A DNA stretch of 64,000 nucleotides from Thinopyrum elongatum. Lineage: Eukaryota > Streptophyta > Magnoliopsida > Poales > Poaceae. Of the stretch, positions 1 to 10,314 are shown piece after piece. A program made the position numbers and the translations under genes. Every line of letters starts with the position of its first letter. Positions within the stretch are counted from its first letter, which is position 1. The stretch covers positions 238,588,807 to 238,652,806 of the forward strand of contig CM022300.1 of the NCBI GenBank assembly GCA_011799875.1. The letters run 5' to 3'. The notes below the pieces were generated by a model. It made no database searches. It was not told the DNA's origin and saw nothing but the letters and a program-made list of their open reading frames with translations.

Positions 1-210
1 ACGGCAGAAGAGGAAGATGCAGAGCAGAAGGTTAAAGATGCAGTTCATCTAATCGTGGCCAAGCAACAACTACTGAACGGCCTTGGCAGCAATGAGGAGA
101 TGAAAGAGCTTGTGAAGATAATGGGCAAAATCGATGTGCTCTGTAGGATGATTGTCTCTTTATTTGCAGTGTATGTAGCACTCGTGATGTATTCAGTGGC
201 TATGACATGA
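1..210 (+). CDS. C-terminal part of an unidentified protein with a hydrophobic tail
   Basis: Frame 1 is open from the first base to a TGA at 208-210, giving 69 residues of a protein whose start lies outside the window. The first 50 residues are charged and probably helical (acidic start, then KELVKIMGKIDVL). The last 20 or so, starting near CRMIVSLFAVYVAL, are hydrophobic and could be one membrane segment at the extreme C-terminus. I do not recognise the family. It runs towards the minus-strand CACTA transposase that ends at 719, so it may be a host gene end, a captured gene or another ORF of the same CACTA. That it is coding is inferred only from the open frame, amino-acid character and codon regularity. 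Confidence 0.4.
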   Translation, partial: TAEEEDAEQKVKDAVHLIVAKQQLLNGLGSNEEMKELVKIMGKIDVLCRMIVSLFAVYVALVMYSVAMT

Positions 211-718
211 GCACTTTGCTGAAACTAGTAATGAATGAAACCTGTTTAGCAGGCTGGGCGTAGTGCTGTGAACATCTAATGATTTCTATTATCGGAAATC
301 AGGGGGTATCCCCTTTTGCTCATAAATAAATAAATAGCAGAGGCCCTTTTGCTAATAAATAAATAAATTAGCAGAGGCCCTATCGGGTCAGCTTCGTTCC
401 CATTCGAAGATGTAGAGCAAATTGCAGTCCAACAGCAAACTATGTCATCAAATACAAGTTTCACAGCCAAATATGAGTACAACTAAACAACAATGTCATC
501 ATGTTTTAGTCGTCATACAATCACCAAACACAAATCAACATACATAATAAGTGATGTTCTCACAGCAAAATACTAAACAACAACTTCATCAGGTTTCAGT
601 TGTCATAGCAAACACAATTTCACATAGTAGATAAAAAGTCATCTTCTGACAGACAAATACGACAAAAGCAATCTAATCATCATCCACAGCAGCAGCATCA
701 ACATCTTCGCCATGAGTA
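211..718. other. AT-rich spacer between convergent ORFs
   Basis: Non-coding stretch between the plus-strand ORF end and the transposase stop. It holds a short direct duplication near 310-390 (AATAAATAAATA followed by GCAGAGGCCCT, twice). No gene is visible. Confidence 0.5.
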
Positions 719-3700
719 TCAATCTGAATCATAATTCCCCCCAGTGTCATCTTCTTCATCCTCAATGTCCTCGAACGTTGGCGTCTTATTGATCAACTCT
801 CGTATGACCACAGCCCGACAGGCAATCTTTTCGCAAGCATCATTGACGTGATGGTTCTCAAAGATATTAGGAATATTTGTGGAATCTTCTACATCAGGAG
901 CAGTGTAAGCATCATCTTGTTGTGCAACTTCATTAAACGAATTCCTCTGCTCAAACCTTTGCAATACTCTCCAGTCATCGCTACATGCGTATGTGTCTTC
1001 CAAGAAAAATATCTGTGTTGCTTGATTTGCCAAAATAAAAGGCTCGTCCGTCTGGTACGCCGCCTTGACATTGATGGATTTGAAATAATCATTAGCTCTA
1101 GGTTTTATGATCCTGGAAAACAGGTTATACCAACGACAGCACAACAGAACCACACACCGATGAACCTCGAAACTATAGATATACTACAACTGAACAATGT
1201 CTGTTATGTTAGCATACATTTCATTTGTCTCTTCGCCGTACTTATCCGTGCTCATGATGGCACTGTTTTGTGTCTTCCTGCCTTCGTCGCGTGCAAGGGT
1301 GTTGTAGCACACATCTCCGACAATGCAAGATTCATAATGTCTTACCCGAGTATCAGGACCCATTGCTAGTGCGTAAAGGGCATCATTAACTGCCTGCCCA
1401 TCCCCCCACATCTTCTTAACCTATGGTTAGAAAATAGACAAGCTGATCATCTTATGTACTCAATATATTAAAAAAATTGACAGTGCAATTCAAAAGCTTA
1501 CATGGCTCTTGAACTATTTCGCAAATCCTGCCATAACCAGTTTGTCAATGTTTCTTGGATTTTGCGGCAGTAACTCCTTTTTGTAGATGCTGCACAACAT
1601 AGTGATCGCGTCAAACATCTAAATATATAAGAATGTGCTGCAAGTTTAGTAGATTACGATGTATAAGCTGCAGTACTTAGCACTTACTCAATATAAGGTA
1701 GAATCTTAGGACAGTTATTCAACACATACCAAACCATTTTGTCCAAATCTTTAGGTTTGTCGTCTTGTCGACTCTTCCCTATAACTCGAACAGAACAATC
1801 GAAAACATTGAGCTCGGGATTGTCTTCACCCGCCTCTTTGCTAAGCTGATCAGCTGTTTCAATGTATTTTGAGCCAAATGTCAATGCTTCTGTAGCAATA
1901 TAGGCCTCTTCAATGGAACCCTCAAGTCTAGCTCTGTTCCTAACATAGCCCTTGAAAGTACCTAGCCGCCTTTCAATAGGGTACATCCAGCCATACTGTA
2001 CTAGACCTCTAAGTAGTGCCTCATCAGGTACATGAACAGCCAAATGCACCATCACATCAAAGAAGGCTGGAGGATATATCTTCTCAAGGTCGCATAGGAT
2101 AGTTGGTATCTTGTCTCTAAGATGCTCCAAAATATCTATCCTGATATTTCTATTGCAGAGTTCCCTGAAGAATTGTCCCAACTCTGCAACTGCTCTGTAT
2201 AAGTCAGTTCGGCCCAATCCTCCAAGGATAACAGGTAAAACCCTTTGAAGTAGGACATGGCATTCATGAGTTTTCAACCCTTGTACCTTGTTTCCATCTG
2301 CACTGACTCTCCTTTCAGGGTTGGAAGCAAATCCATGTGGGAATCTCACACGTGACAGGGCCTTGCAGAATTCTTTTCTATTTACCTTATCCAAGACATA
2401 CACAGCTGGTGCCGTATCCCGTGGTTTACTTTCATCTTTCACCTGCAAATCCTTTCTGATACCCAGGTGTGTCAAATCACTCCTAGATTTTAAGGTATCT
2501 TTCGTCTTGCCTTCAATATTAAGAAGTGTGCCGATAATGCTGTCACATATATTTTTCTCGATGTGCATCACATCAAGATTATGCCGCAGATCCAAATCTT
2601 TCCAATACTCCAAGTCCCACAAAGTGGACCTGCGGGTAAACAATAATCCCTCTTCTGACCTGCCACGCTTTCTTTTCCTGCTACCATTATCAGGATGGTT
2701 TCCTGGTGTAATGTGCCTGACCTTCTCTAATTCCACTTGCAACTCATCGCCGGTGAGCCTCTTTGGCGCATCACGGTTTTCATGCTTTGCATTGAACACA
2801 TGTCTTCGGTATTTTGTAGGACACGGCTTGTCCTTGGCAAGGAAATGGCGGTGTCCAATGTAACAGATCTTGCTAAGTATTGCGTATGACAGCGGATTCT
2901 TGTCACAGTGAACACATGCATTGTAACCATGTGTCGTTCGCCCTGACATAGTGCCCAAAGCCGGATAATCATGGACGCACCAAATTATAACAGCACGTAG
3001 AAAGAAATCAGCTGGTGGGCTGCTATATAGGTCTCGAGTGAGAACACCCCTCCATAGCTGTTGAAGTTCCTCCACAAGAGGCTCCATGAATAAATCAAAA
3101 TCCTTTCCAGGACTTTTTGGACCTGGGATGAGCAAGGCCATCATGTAGTTTGATTCTTTGGTGCAGACATTTGGAGGCATGTTGTAAGGGATAACAAGCA
3201 CTGGCCACATGCTATATGTGGCGCTCTGGTGGCCAAATGGGTTAAATCCATCTGTAGCTAAGCCAAGTCTAATGTTTCTCGGGTCAGCATCAAACTTTTT
3301 GTGTTTCTGATGGAAGCTTTTCCAGGCACTACCATGAGATGGATGGCTCATTACATTCTGATCTCTGTACTCGTGGTTCCTAGAATGCCACAGTACATCC
3401 TCTCTTGTTTTAGCATCATGAAACAACCTCTGCAATCTTGGTATAATTGGAAAATGTCTCAGAACATTATGAGGAATCCTCTTCACAGCATCACCATCTT
3501 TCCATCTTGATGATTTGCATTTTGGGCATTCACTTAAGTTGGCATAATCCTTCCGGAACAGAACACAATTATTCTTACAAACTTGGATCATATCATATCC
3601 AATTCCAACTGCACGAAGGAAATTCTTCATTTTACTGTAGGTGTGTGGCAGCTCAGACGCATCTGGGAAAGATTTGCGGAAAGCAGCCAACATCGCATCG

Positions 3701-4239
3701 AATGATTTGTTGGTCATCCGCTTAGATGTCTTCACCTGAAGAAAGGTGACCATAGCTGAGAATACTGGTAGCTTATTTTCTGGGGTGACAGCCATGTTGC
3801 ATTGTTCCAACATGCGGGCCCACCGTTTTTCTTCTGCAGGTGAAAGTTCACGAAATGCGCGAGCATTTTGTAGCATTGTTTCAATGTTGTTCAAACTCAC
3901 TGGCTCCGCCACCACCGCCACCTCCTCCTCCTCTTCCACCTGAGCATCAGGCAGATCAACATGGTGATCTGCTGCTTCCACATAATCAGTAACATTGACG
4001 TTCACAGCTTCACCATGATGAACCCACCTAGTATATGTGACAGACATCCCATACAAGTGTAGATGATTTTGCACAGTTGACTGGGGTCTTGTAAATGAAT
4101 TCATACAACTGCTACACGGGCAGAGCACATCTGATTTTGGACCCCCGTACTCAGCTCTGATAAAGTTCATGAAGTTTTCAACCCCCTCGACATATGCAGC
4201 AGAGAATCTTTGAGCAGAAGTTATCCAAGTCCTGTCCAT
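719..4239 (-). pseudogene. CACTA (En/Spm) TNP2-type transposase, three exons, broken
   Basis: DDE transposase that would cut and paste a CACTA element in the nucleus. Exon 1 (about 4239-1688) encodes an N-terminal transposase-associated Cys-rich domain (CPCSSC, residues 40-45), a CPKC zinc-type pair near 238, and the tnp2 core. Likely catalytic residues are D330 (ATDGFNPFG), D424 (CVHDYPALG) and E561 (DVMHIEKN). A DUF4218-like block covers about 655-790. The exon ends at a GTAAGT donor (1682-1687). Exon 2 (1618-1502) and exon 3 (1420-719) carry the usual tail (MWGDGQAVNDALYALAMGP, then PFILANQATQIFFLEDT). Breaks: a TAG at 1514-1516 where the family has Trp, an in-frame stop at 1184-1186 after DIVQL, and an exon 1/2 join that is out of phase by eye. 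The start was chosen because MDRTWI is the usual family N-terminus. Transcription runs towards the left edge. Confidence 0.9.
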
Positions 4240-4740
4240 CTGTTAGACATACAAATTAGTTCTTCTACTAGATACTACAGGAAAAACATATATGCTTTTT
4301 TATGAAGTCCAGAAAAAATACCTAGGTCGATGTCTAAAGCTATGGCAAGATATTTGGACAAGCAGATCTAAGTAACGAAATATATGTAGAGCTAAATCAG
4401 CAAACAAATTTGAGTGCTAAATTATGGCAGGCTATTTTAGCAGTCAATGAGGCCGAGCACACAGCCATCGAAGGCCATCTCAGCAACAAAGATCGAGTAT
4501 AAAACGGTGTAGAGCTATTTCACCTAACAGATTGGCTACTAGACCATGGCAATCTACGTCACAATAAATATATGGCAGGATATTTTAGCAACTAATCGGG
4601 CGTGGCATGCCATCTCAGCTAAGCAGATTGAGTGCAGAACAGGGCAAGGAAGCTTCTTAAGCAGAGCATATTTACTGTAAACTATTTCGGCAAACAGTGA
4701 GATTAACAGCGTCTATCAGCTAACATTCAGCGCTACTCCG
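4240..4740. repeat. Tandem repeats of about 145 bp upstream of the transposase
   Basis: Diverged direct repeats start near 4427 and 4572 (TGGCAGG-TATTTTAGCA, then GCCATCTCAGC, then GATTGAGTGCAG-like). A shorter copy sits near 4343. They lie in the 5' region of the CACTA transposase and could be untranslated leader or promoter repeats. No ORF is convincing here. Confidence 0.5.
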
Positions 4741-4759
4741 ACATGCACGGGGCCTCAAT

Positions 4760-5340
4760 TTAGAATGTGCGTACTGTGGGAGAAGCTGACCGCCGTGCGT
4801 CTCCACAAGAACGTCGCTAGCAGTGGTGGCGCGGCTAGAGGACGGCAGTCTACGAGAGCGTACTGTGGGAGCGAGAGGATCGCCGTGCGTCCCCTCGATG
4901 AACCGCGGCACCGATGTATCGGCGCAGCAGGGAGGGCGGCTTTGGCGGAGCGAATAGACTGGAGGGGGCCGGGGGGGAGGGCAGTTTGGGGAATATTATT
5001 GGCTAGTTGGCCGAAGGGCGGTTGAATTTGGGATTTGGGGGGGTTTTCGCGTGGTGGGCGGGGGAGTTTGGCGCATGGTCGGTTTCTCCAAGTACGGTCC
5101 CACATGTCAGTGAAAAGGCAAGCCGAAGCGCGTTCCGTTTGCGTGAGCCATGTGCAGGACCGACCGTGTGAGGGGTGCAATGCGACCGCGACAGGCATGC
5201 TGTGAGTGTACCGCCTTTTTTCCTTTTAAACTTGGTGCTTCGCGCGATCCATCGATACTACTACTAGTAATCCGGTAATCCCGACTAAAATGGCGCGGTC
5301 GGGTCTTTTCCCGCGCAATATGCTGGGAGGTTGGCTTAGT
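4760..5340 (+). repeat. GC-rich dispersed module, copy 1
   Basis: GC-rich stretch with a direct repeat of about 90 bp (GCGTACTGTGGGAG near 4770 and 4859). It is followed by a block that recurs elsewhere in the window: GGTCCCACATGTCAGTG (5095-5111), then a CGCGTTCC, CAGGACCGACCGTGTGAGGG and GCGACCGCGACAG series, ending near TTCGCGCGATCCATCGATAC and TTTTCCCGCGC. Related copies lie near 23095, 34540, 37290 and 38540-39070. It sits upstream of the CACTA transposase and may include its promoter (inference). Confidence 0.6.
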
Positions 5341-5355
5341 TGGTTTTTTTAGGAT

Positions 5356-5530
5356 GAGTATTGCTACACCTACGTAATCCCAGTTACGTAATTAACATAA
5401 TGTGAAACGTGTGGGCTGTTGATTGGAGATTGGGGGGAGGGAGGTGCCCACCACCATGAAAATCAGGGGGGAGAGAGAGAGGCAATTTACGTTAACCCTT
5501 TTGTAGGTTCCCGTAGATGTAGAAAGATGT
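5356..5530. mobile_element. Possible MITE with imperfect inverted ends
   Basis: The left end CTACACCTACGTAATCCC near 5372 pairs imperfectly with a reverse-complement end CGTAGATGTAG near 5512-5522, about 160 bp away. The interior is non-coding and contains short G- and GA-runs. No clear target duplication was found, so this is tentative. Confidence 0.3.
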
Positions 5531-6333
5531 GACATGCGTGAATGTGTAGTGGACGTACTATTTGAGTGCCTAAGATAAATTGTGTATGTAGACCCTATGT
5601 GTTTATTTACTTCGCATGTTAGCTTTGTCTCGGGTCAAACCTTCTAAGTTTATACACACAAAAATGAATCATCATTCCATATATTTTCATACTCCTACAA
5701 TATATCTTACTATTATTGTGAAAGTTCATATACACCGGACGAGATTCATGCAAACACGGTAGATTTTCATTACATTTTGAACTTTTATAGGACAGAAAAA
5801 TAAAAGAAACCCGACCCTAAACCTATTCTACGGCGGCGACCGACGTCCTCCATTTGCCATCTCCATGGACGGGGGCGGGGTTCAAGACCCGTGAAGTGAA
5901 GGTGCGGTCTCCGACGAGGAAGAGTATAACACAGGAGATGGACCAGCCAGTTGGCACACCATGCCCTGCCGCCTCCCATGCCCTACTCATCCTTGGAGGA
6001 GTCCCCGACCTCGGCGGTGCCGGTGGACGTGAGGTCGATGATGATGGACATGGATGGTCCATCGCTTCACTTGCCACATGCACCACCGAATGTTGGACGG
6101 TGGCAAGTAGGACGCGTGGCTGACGGTGCTCCCATCGTCGGCCGCCAGTATGGCCACCGCTTGTGCGGTTGCGTCCGCGTCCGGCTACGCCCCTATTGTG
6201 TTGCGAGCGGCGACTTGAGTGAGGGCGGCGACCTCGAGCTTCATCCTCGAAGACAAGCTATCCCGCAGAGCGTTCGCGCTCGCGGTCATGGTGGATGTGG
6301 TGCCAGGTAGCAGGAGGGTGCGCTATGGTGTGG
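5531..6333. other. Spacer with MITE-like AT-rich part and GC-rich unrecognised part
   Basis: Bases 5600-5800 resemble the interior of mariner/Stowaway-type sequences (TTACTTCGCATGTTAGCTTT, then GGTCAAACCTTCTAAGTTTA). From 5830 to 6333 the sequence is GC-rich with open frames on both strands, none recognised; it could be a captured gene fragment. The stretch is cut by element A at 6338 and resumes at 22878. Confidence 0.35.
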
Positions 6334-6555
6334 AGTTTTGTCGGTGTACTAAAGTTTGGGCCCTTTTGGTACCCCTTACTTGTGCACGGGCAGTTGCAGC
6401 CACACCCGCGGCAAGGCCTGCTAGGGACAGCTGGGAGCAAATACGAGGCAACCAAGATGGCATCCGAGCCAGTAATCAAAGAGCAGAAGACAAGCTGAGC
6501 CCCCGGCAAAGATTCTTGCCAGGGTGATTTGCGAGCCCCGGCAAGCTCCTTGACG

Positions 6556-6675
6556 AGATGGTTTGCGAAGCCTCAGCAAGACCACCACCCTTGAGGTTGA
6601 GAGCTCTGACACATCGACAATGTCAAGACCAAGATCCAGGGGCGCCTGCATGGTGGCATGCAGATCTTTGTGAAG
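6556..6675 (+). pseudogene. Captured polyubiquitin fragment 1 in the 5' LTR
   Basis: Bases 6578-6640 read as ubiquitin residues 11-31 (TLEVESSD, one missing base, then IDNVKTKIQ; ubiquitin has A at position 28). After one Gly codon come R L H G G (residues 72-76, R74 changed to H), directly followed by M Q I F V K, residues 1-6 of the next unit. This is the head-to-tail junction of a polyubiquitin gene, with about 40 codons (32-71) deleted. Upstream, 6556-6577 looks like a degraded start of the same unit (GCGAAG, CCTCAGCAAGACC). Codon choice (GAGGTTGAGAGCTCTGAC) is like plant polyubiquitin. The single-base loss near 6611-6613 and the deletion rule out a working protein. Confidence 0.85.
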
Positions 6676-6804
6676 AACAGAAGGCAAGTTCCCAGCAAGG
6701 CTCTTGCCGGGGACATTTTCGAGGCCACGGCAAGGCTCGCACACGGCAAGGCTCCTCGTCCCGCCACCGCTCCAGCGCAGCAACTAGCCAGCCAGCCAGG
6801 AAAG

Positions 6805-6843
6805 CACCTACGTGGTGGCATGCAGATCTTCGTGAAGATCCTG
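6805..6843 (+). pseudogene. Captured polyubiquitin junction fragment 2 in the 5' LTR
   Basis: Reads H L R G G M Q I F V K I L, i.e. ubiquitin residues 73-76 followed by 1-8 of the next unit with T7 changed to I. It is in the same frame as the first junction, 162 bp downstream; a full ubiquitin unit is 228 bp. The sequence between the two junctions is LTR-type GGCAAGG repeats, not ubiquitin. Confidence 0.8.
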
Positions 6844-7088
6844 CCACCGCTCCAGCGCAGCGGCTAGCCAGTTAGCTTGGCATTTACATGCCTCGTCATC
6901 TTGGGTGCGTGTCAAGACGGGGTGAGGCGGCGACAGACGTGTTGGGCTCTGTTTCCGTCCCCGATAAAGTTAGGGACACGTAAACAGCGCATTTAATGCG
7001 CTTGTCCTAAGACGCTAGTGATAAGCATGCACACTGTAGCTACTTTACACCTCCTGTATGCCTGTACGCCACTGTGGTAGCCCCTTGG

Positions 7089-7096
7089 TATAAAAG
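7089..7096 (+). promoter_or_regulatory. LTR TATA box
   Basis: TATAAAAG in the 5' LTR, about 250 bp before the LTR end, in the position expected for the U3/R promoter. The same motif is at 22619-22626 in the 3' LTR. Confidence 0.65.
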
Positions 7097-7344
7097 GAGG
7101 CCCAAGGCGATACAGGGAGGGACTTTTGGACTTTCCGGCCCAGTTTGCATGCGTAGCAACTAGCCGAAGCTCAAGAACACTCAATACACTACAAGTAGGA
7201 CTAGGGTTTTACGCTCCTCAGCGGCCCGAACCTGGGTAAAAATCCCTTGTGTTGATCGTTAGATCTGCTCTTTGCGCACTCCTCTTCCCTACCAAACCGT
7301 AGAAGGGATCCACTCGATCCCATAGGTGTCATTTCCCCGACATC

Positions 7345-7365
7345 TTTGGTGCGCCAGGTAGGGGG
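7345..7365 (+). other. Primer-binding site region of element A
   Basis: Directly after the 5' LTR comes TGGTGCGCCAGGTAGGGG (from 7347). It starts with TGG as a PBS should, and element B has nearly the same sequence in the same place. I cannot assign the tRNA; it is not the initiator-Met type. Confidence 0.6.
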
Positions 7366-7417
7366 ATAGGTTGTGCAAACCTGATCTAGCAGTTAGCGCG
7401 TCAGTTTCTCGATCACC

Positions 7418-9465
7418 ATGGCTCCCAAGAAGAAGGCGATCGTGGCGATCGGTTCATCTACGGCCGATCTGCCCGTGCCAACACGGACGGGCGATGGGGC
7501 AGACGCTGGTGGCGGCGAAGATCTCGAGCATCCACGATGCTCTGGCGACCGAAGCCAGGCGAGCGGCATCATCTGCGGCCGCGACGACGACCCGCGCACC
7601 GCTGGATCCAAGGACGGACTCGTGCTGCCTACGGGCGGCGCGGGGACCTCCAAGGGTGGGAAGGCGACCTCCAAGACGCCCCCGCCAGTGCATGCGCCGC
7701 GGTACCCCCAGGTCGTGCGCGACGAGCAATGCCACGACATTGGTGACCCCGAGCGTCGCCGCGGAAAGAGCCCTCAGCATCATTCTCGAGATGCACAGGG
7801 CCGGCATGCGTGCCAAGATGCTGGTGGAAACGGCGCACGGCCGCGGAACCGTGACGGGGCTCCTTCTAACATGGTTAGAAGTCTGAGCACCTCCCGTTCT
7901 TCGCGCCTGTCGCTGCCACCTACACCAGCCGAAGCGTTGGCGCGAGCACAGCTACTTCTAGATTTCCCTCCCGCTGCGGAGAAGCAAGAGGAATGGAGAG
8001 CTACTATTCAGAGCCTCATCGGTCTCACCAATAGAGATGGGCCGCAGCAGGCGGAGCCTTCGCGGTGGCGGTCCACCGAGCCGGCGCATGCCAATGGCCG
8101 AAAGAACGGAGGCGCCGCGACCACGGTGCACTCCCCTCCACCACGACAGCAACGGTCGCTAGCTCGGCGGGTCGATGCCCGCGATGATGGGTCCACGGCG
8201 TCGTCCGATCCACGAGCTCGTCGCGACCAACGTCAAGTTCTTCGGGAATGGGTCAAAGAAGACGCTCGAACTACCATCGAGCGGTGGCGGGAAGCGCGTC
8301 ATCAATCCGATAGGCGCGCAGGGCCCACTGCGTACAAACCTGCGCCGGGGGATTCTGGTGACTTGCCTTACGAGGTAGGTTGTCCAGCTTTTACCTGTGA
8401 GCTGCGGCAGTTCCAGTGGCCCACTACCCGCACGTTCAAGCCAGAGGTCCCGGAGAAATACGACGGCAAGACTCATCCGTCCGAGTTCCTGAGCATCTAC
8501 ACCATAGCGATGCAAGCTGCCGGGGCTCGACACGGCAAGGTCTCGCCAACTACTTCCCATTGGTGCTCAAGCCCAACGTCAGGTCGTGGTTGATGCACCT
8601 GCGAGTAGATTTCATCTCTTCTTGGTCGGATCTGTGCCACGAGTTTGTTGGCGCCTTTACCGGAGGCCACCATGCTCCTGGCCAGGCAAGTGACTGACAT
8701 ATCATCCCCCAGAAAGATGGTGAATGCTTGCGCAAATACATACAGAGGTTCAGCCATGTGCAGTACAACATCCCAGATGTTCATCCTGCCGCTGTTATCA
8801 GCGCATTTCATCAGAATGTGCGCAACCGCAAGATGCATGAAGAGCTGGCGATGAACAAGATTACGGATGTTGCCGAGCTTTATATTTTGGCCGATAGATG
8901 TGCTTGGGCTAAAGAAGGAAGGAAGTACCCCGGCGAAGATGCCGGCGCGGGAACTGACTCCGGAGACGAAGACGTCGTCGCCCCGGCAAAGAAGGGCCGA
9001 CGGCGAAACAGGAAGCGCAAGGGCAATACCGTGCTTGCCGTCGAGGAATCCGGTAACCCCGGCACCGCCAAGAAGGCCAAGGTTGACGACCCCGGCAAGG
9101 AGGTTGCCGGGTGCGCCACCTGCCAGGCCTTGGCGGCTGCCGACATGCCAGAGAGCTCCGACAAGCAATATTGCAAGATCCATCGCACCAAGGGCCATGA
9201 CCTCCAAAACTGCCGGCAAGTCGAGCAGCTTGTGGAGAGGCAGAAAGCTGAGTACGAAAGGCGAGACAAGGAGAAGGGCCAGGATGGTGCTGAGGGGTCC
9301 GGCAAGAAGCGTGGTGGCCGAGGAGGCCGCCGCGGCAAGGACAAGCAACAAGAGAGGCATGCTCGAGGCCGCAATAAAAAAGAGGAGGAGGATGACCACG
9401 AAGATGATGATGACTCCAGTGAGCATGAGTTTCAAAAAGCTACGGAGGCCATGTGCATTGATGGT
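7418..9465 (+). pseudogene. gag of element A, frameshifted
   Basis: Structural capsid protein for retrotransposon particles. The start ATG at 7418 has a good context (ACCATGG) and MAPKKKA follows. The N-terminal part is basic and Pro/Arg-rich. The frame shifts near 8535-8550: the capsid block reads in frame 2 up to ARHGK and in frame 1 from NYFPLVLKPNVRSWLMHL onwards. A TGA at 8695-8697 interrupts frame 1 before LRKYIQRFSHVQYNIPDVHP. Towards the end is a Cys/His knuckle-like YCKIHRTKGHDLQNC, then a Lys/Glu-rich tail. Short CCGGCAAG words recur within the coding sequence. Confidence 0.85.
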
Positions 9466-10314
9466 GGCGCCTCGTTACATTCTTCTCACCGTCAACTTAA
9501 ACAGTGGGCGCGCGAGATTAATGTGATAGAGCCATCGATCGATGCCCAGAAGCCACTGAAATGGTCCCACACGCCTATCATTTTTTACGCCGAGGATCAC
9601 CCTGATCCCACAACTGTGGTCGGGTGTTTGCCATTGTTGGTTTCCCCAATAATTCGCAACCTCAAGGTAACAAAAATGCTAGTTGATGGTGGGGCTGGTC
9701 TAAACTTGATCTCGCCCAAGGTGATCAAGAGGTTACAAATTCCCGATGGAGATCTCGAAGAGATGGGCACGTTTCAAGGGATCAATCCGGGAAGAAGCCA
9801 GCCGAAGGGTAAGATCACACTATCAGTGACATTTGGTGGTGAGCTGAACTACAGGACAGAGAAGATCGTTTTTGATGTCGCCAAGATCCCGTTGCCGTAT
9901 AACGGGATCCTTGGCCGTCCAGCACTGGCCAAGTTTATGGCGGCGGCGCATTACGCCTACAACACGTTGAAGATGCCCAGCCCGATGAGCATCATCACGG
10001 TCAACTGCGACAAGAAAGACGCGCTTATTTGCGCCGATCAACTCTACCAGGAGGTAGTTGTAGCACCTGCCGCCAAGGTACTTGCTCCTGCCACTGAAGC
10101 TCCCGGGGGGAAGAAGACCGGCAAGACCTCTTGCGCCCACTCCGGCAAGCGCGCCTCCTCGGAGTGCTGCGTTCCCGTCGATGACGTGCCAGAGAGCTCC
10201 ACCGGCAAGAGCAAGAAATCCAAGGCAGCCCCACCAGAGACTAAAAAGGTGCCTGTCAAGGAGGACGGCACGGGCGGAGCTTTCACTATAAGCTCCACCC
10301 TCGACAGCAAATAG
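9466..10314 (+). pseudogene. Aspartic protease region of element A
   Basis: In frame with the gag C-terminus. The retropepsin-like active site LVDGGAGLNLIS has its Asp at 9685-9687, followed by the usual ILGRPALAKFMA block. It processes the Gag-Pol precursor. A Lys/Ala/Gly-rich linker with several CCGGCAAG words runs to a TAG at 10312-10314. The RT continues in the same frame after that stop (ESALIAFQRANVDVFAW), so the TAG is either a disabling mutation or, less likely, a read-through point. Confidence 0.85.

Larger units (their letters stand above)
6339..7342 (+). repeat. 5' LTR of element A
   Basis: 1004 bp, TGTCGG to CCGACA. It contains polyubiquitin-derived sequence (6556-6675, 6805-6843), repeated GGCAAGGCTC words, and a TATA box at 7089. 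It is collinear with the 3' LTR without net length change (offset 15530). Confidence 0.95.

Noticed and set aside
5854..6310. Overlapping GC-rich open frames as a captured host gene
   Set aside because: Frames exist on both strands with no recognisable motif or codon pattern; kept only as a possibility in the spacer entry.
6558..6875. Open frames of about 70-105 codons conserved in both LTRs of element A (also 22088-22405), one beginning MQIFVK
   Set aside because: The frames are LTR shadows; the ubiquitin similarity is limited to short junction pieces with a lost base and a deleted middle, so no working protein is encoded.
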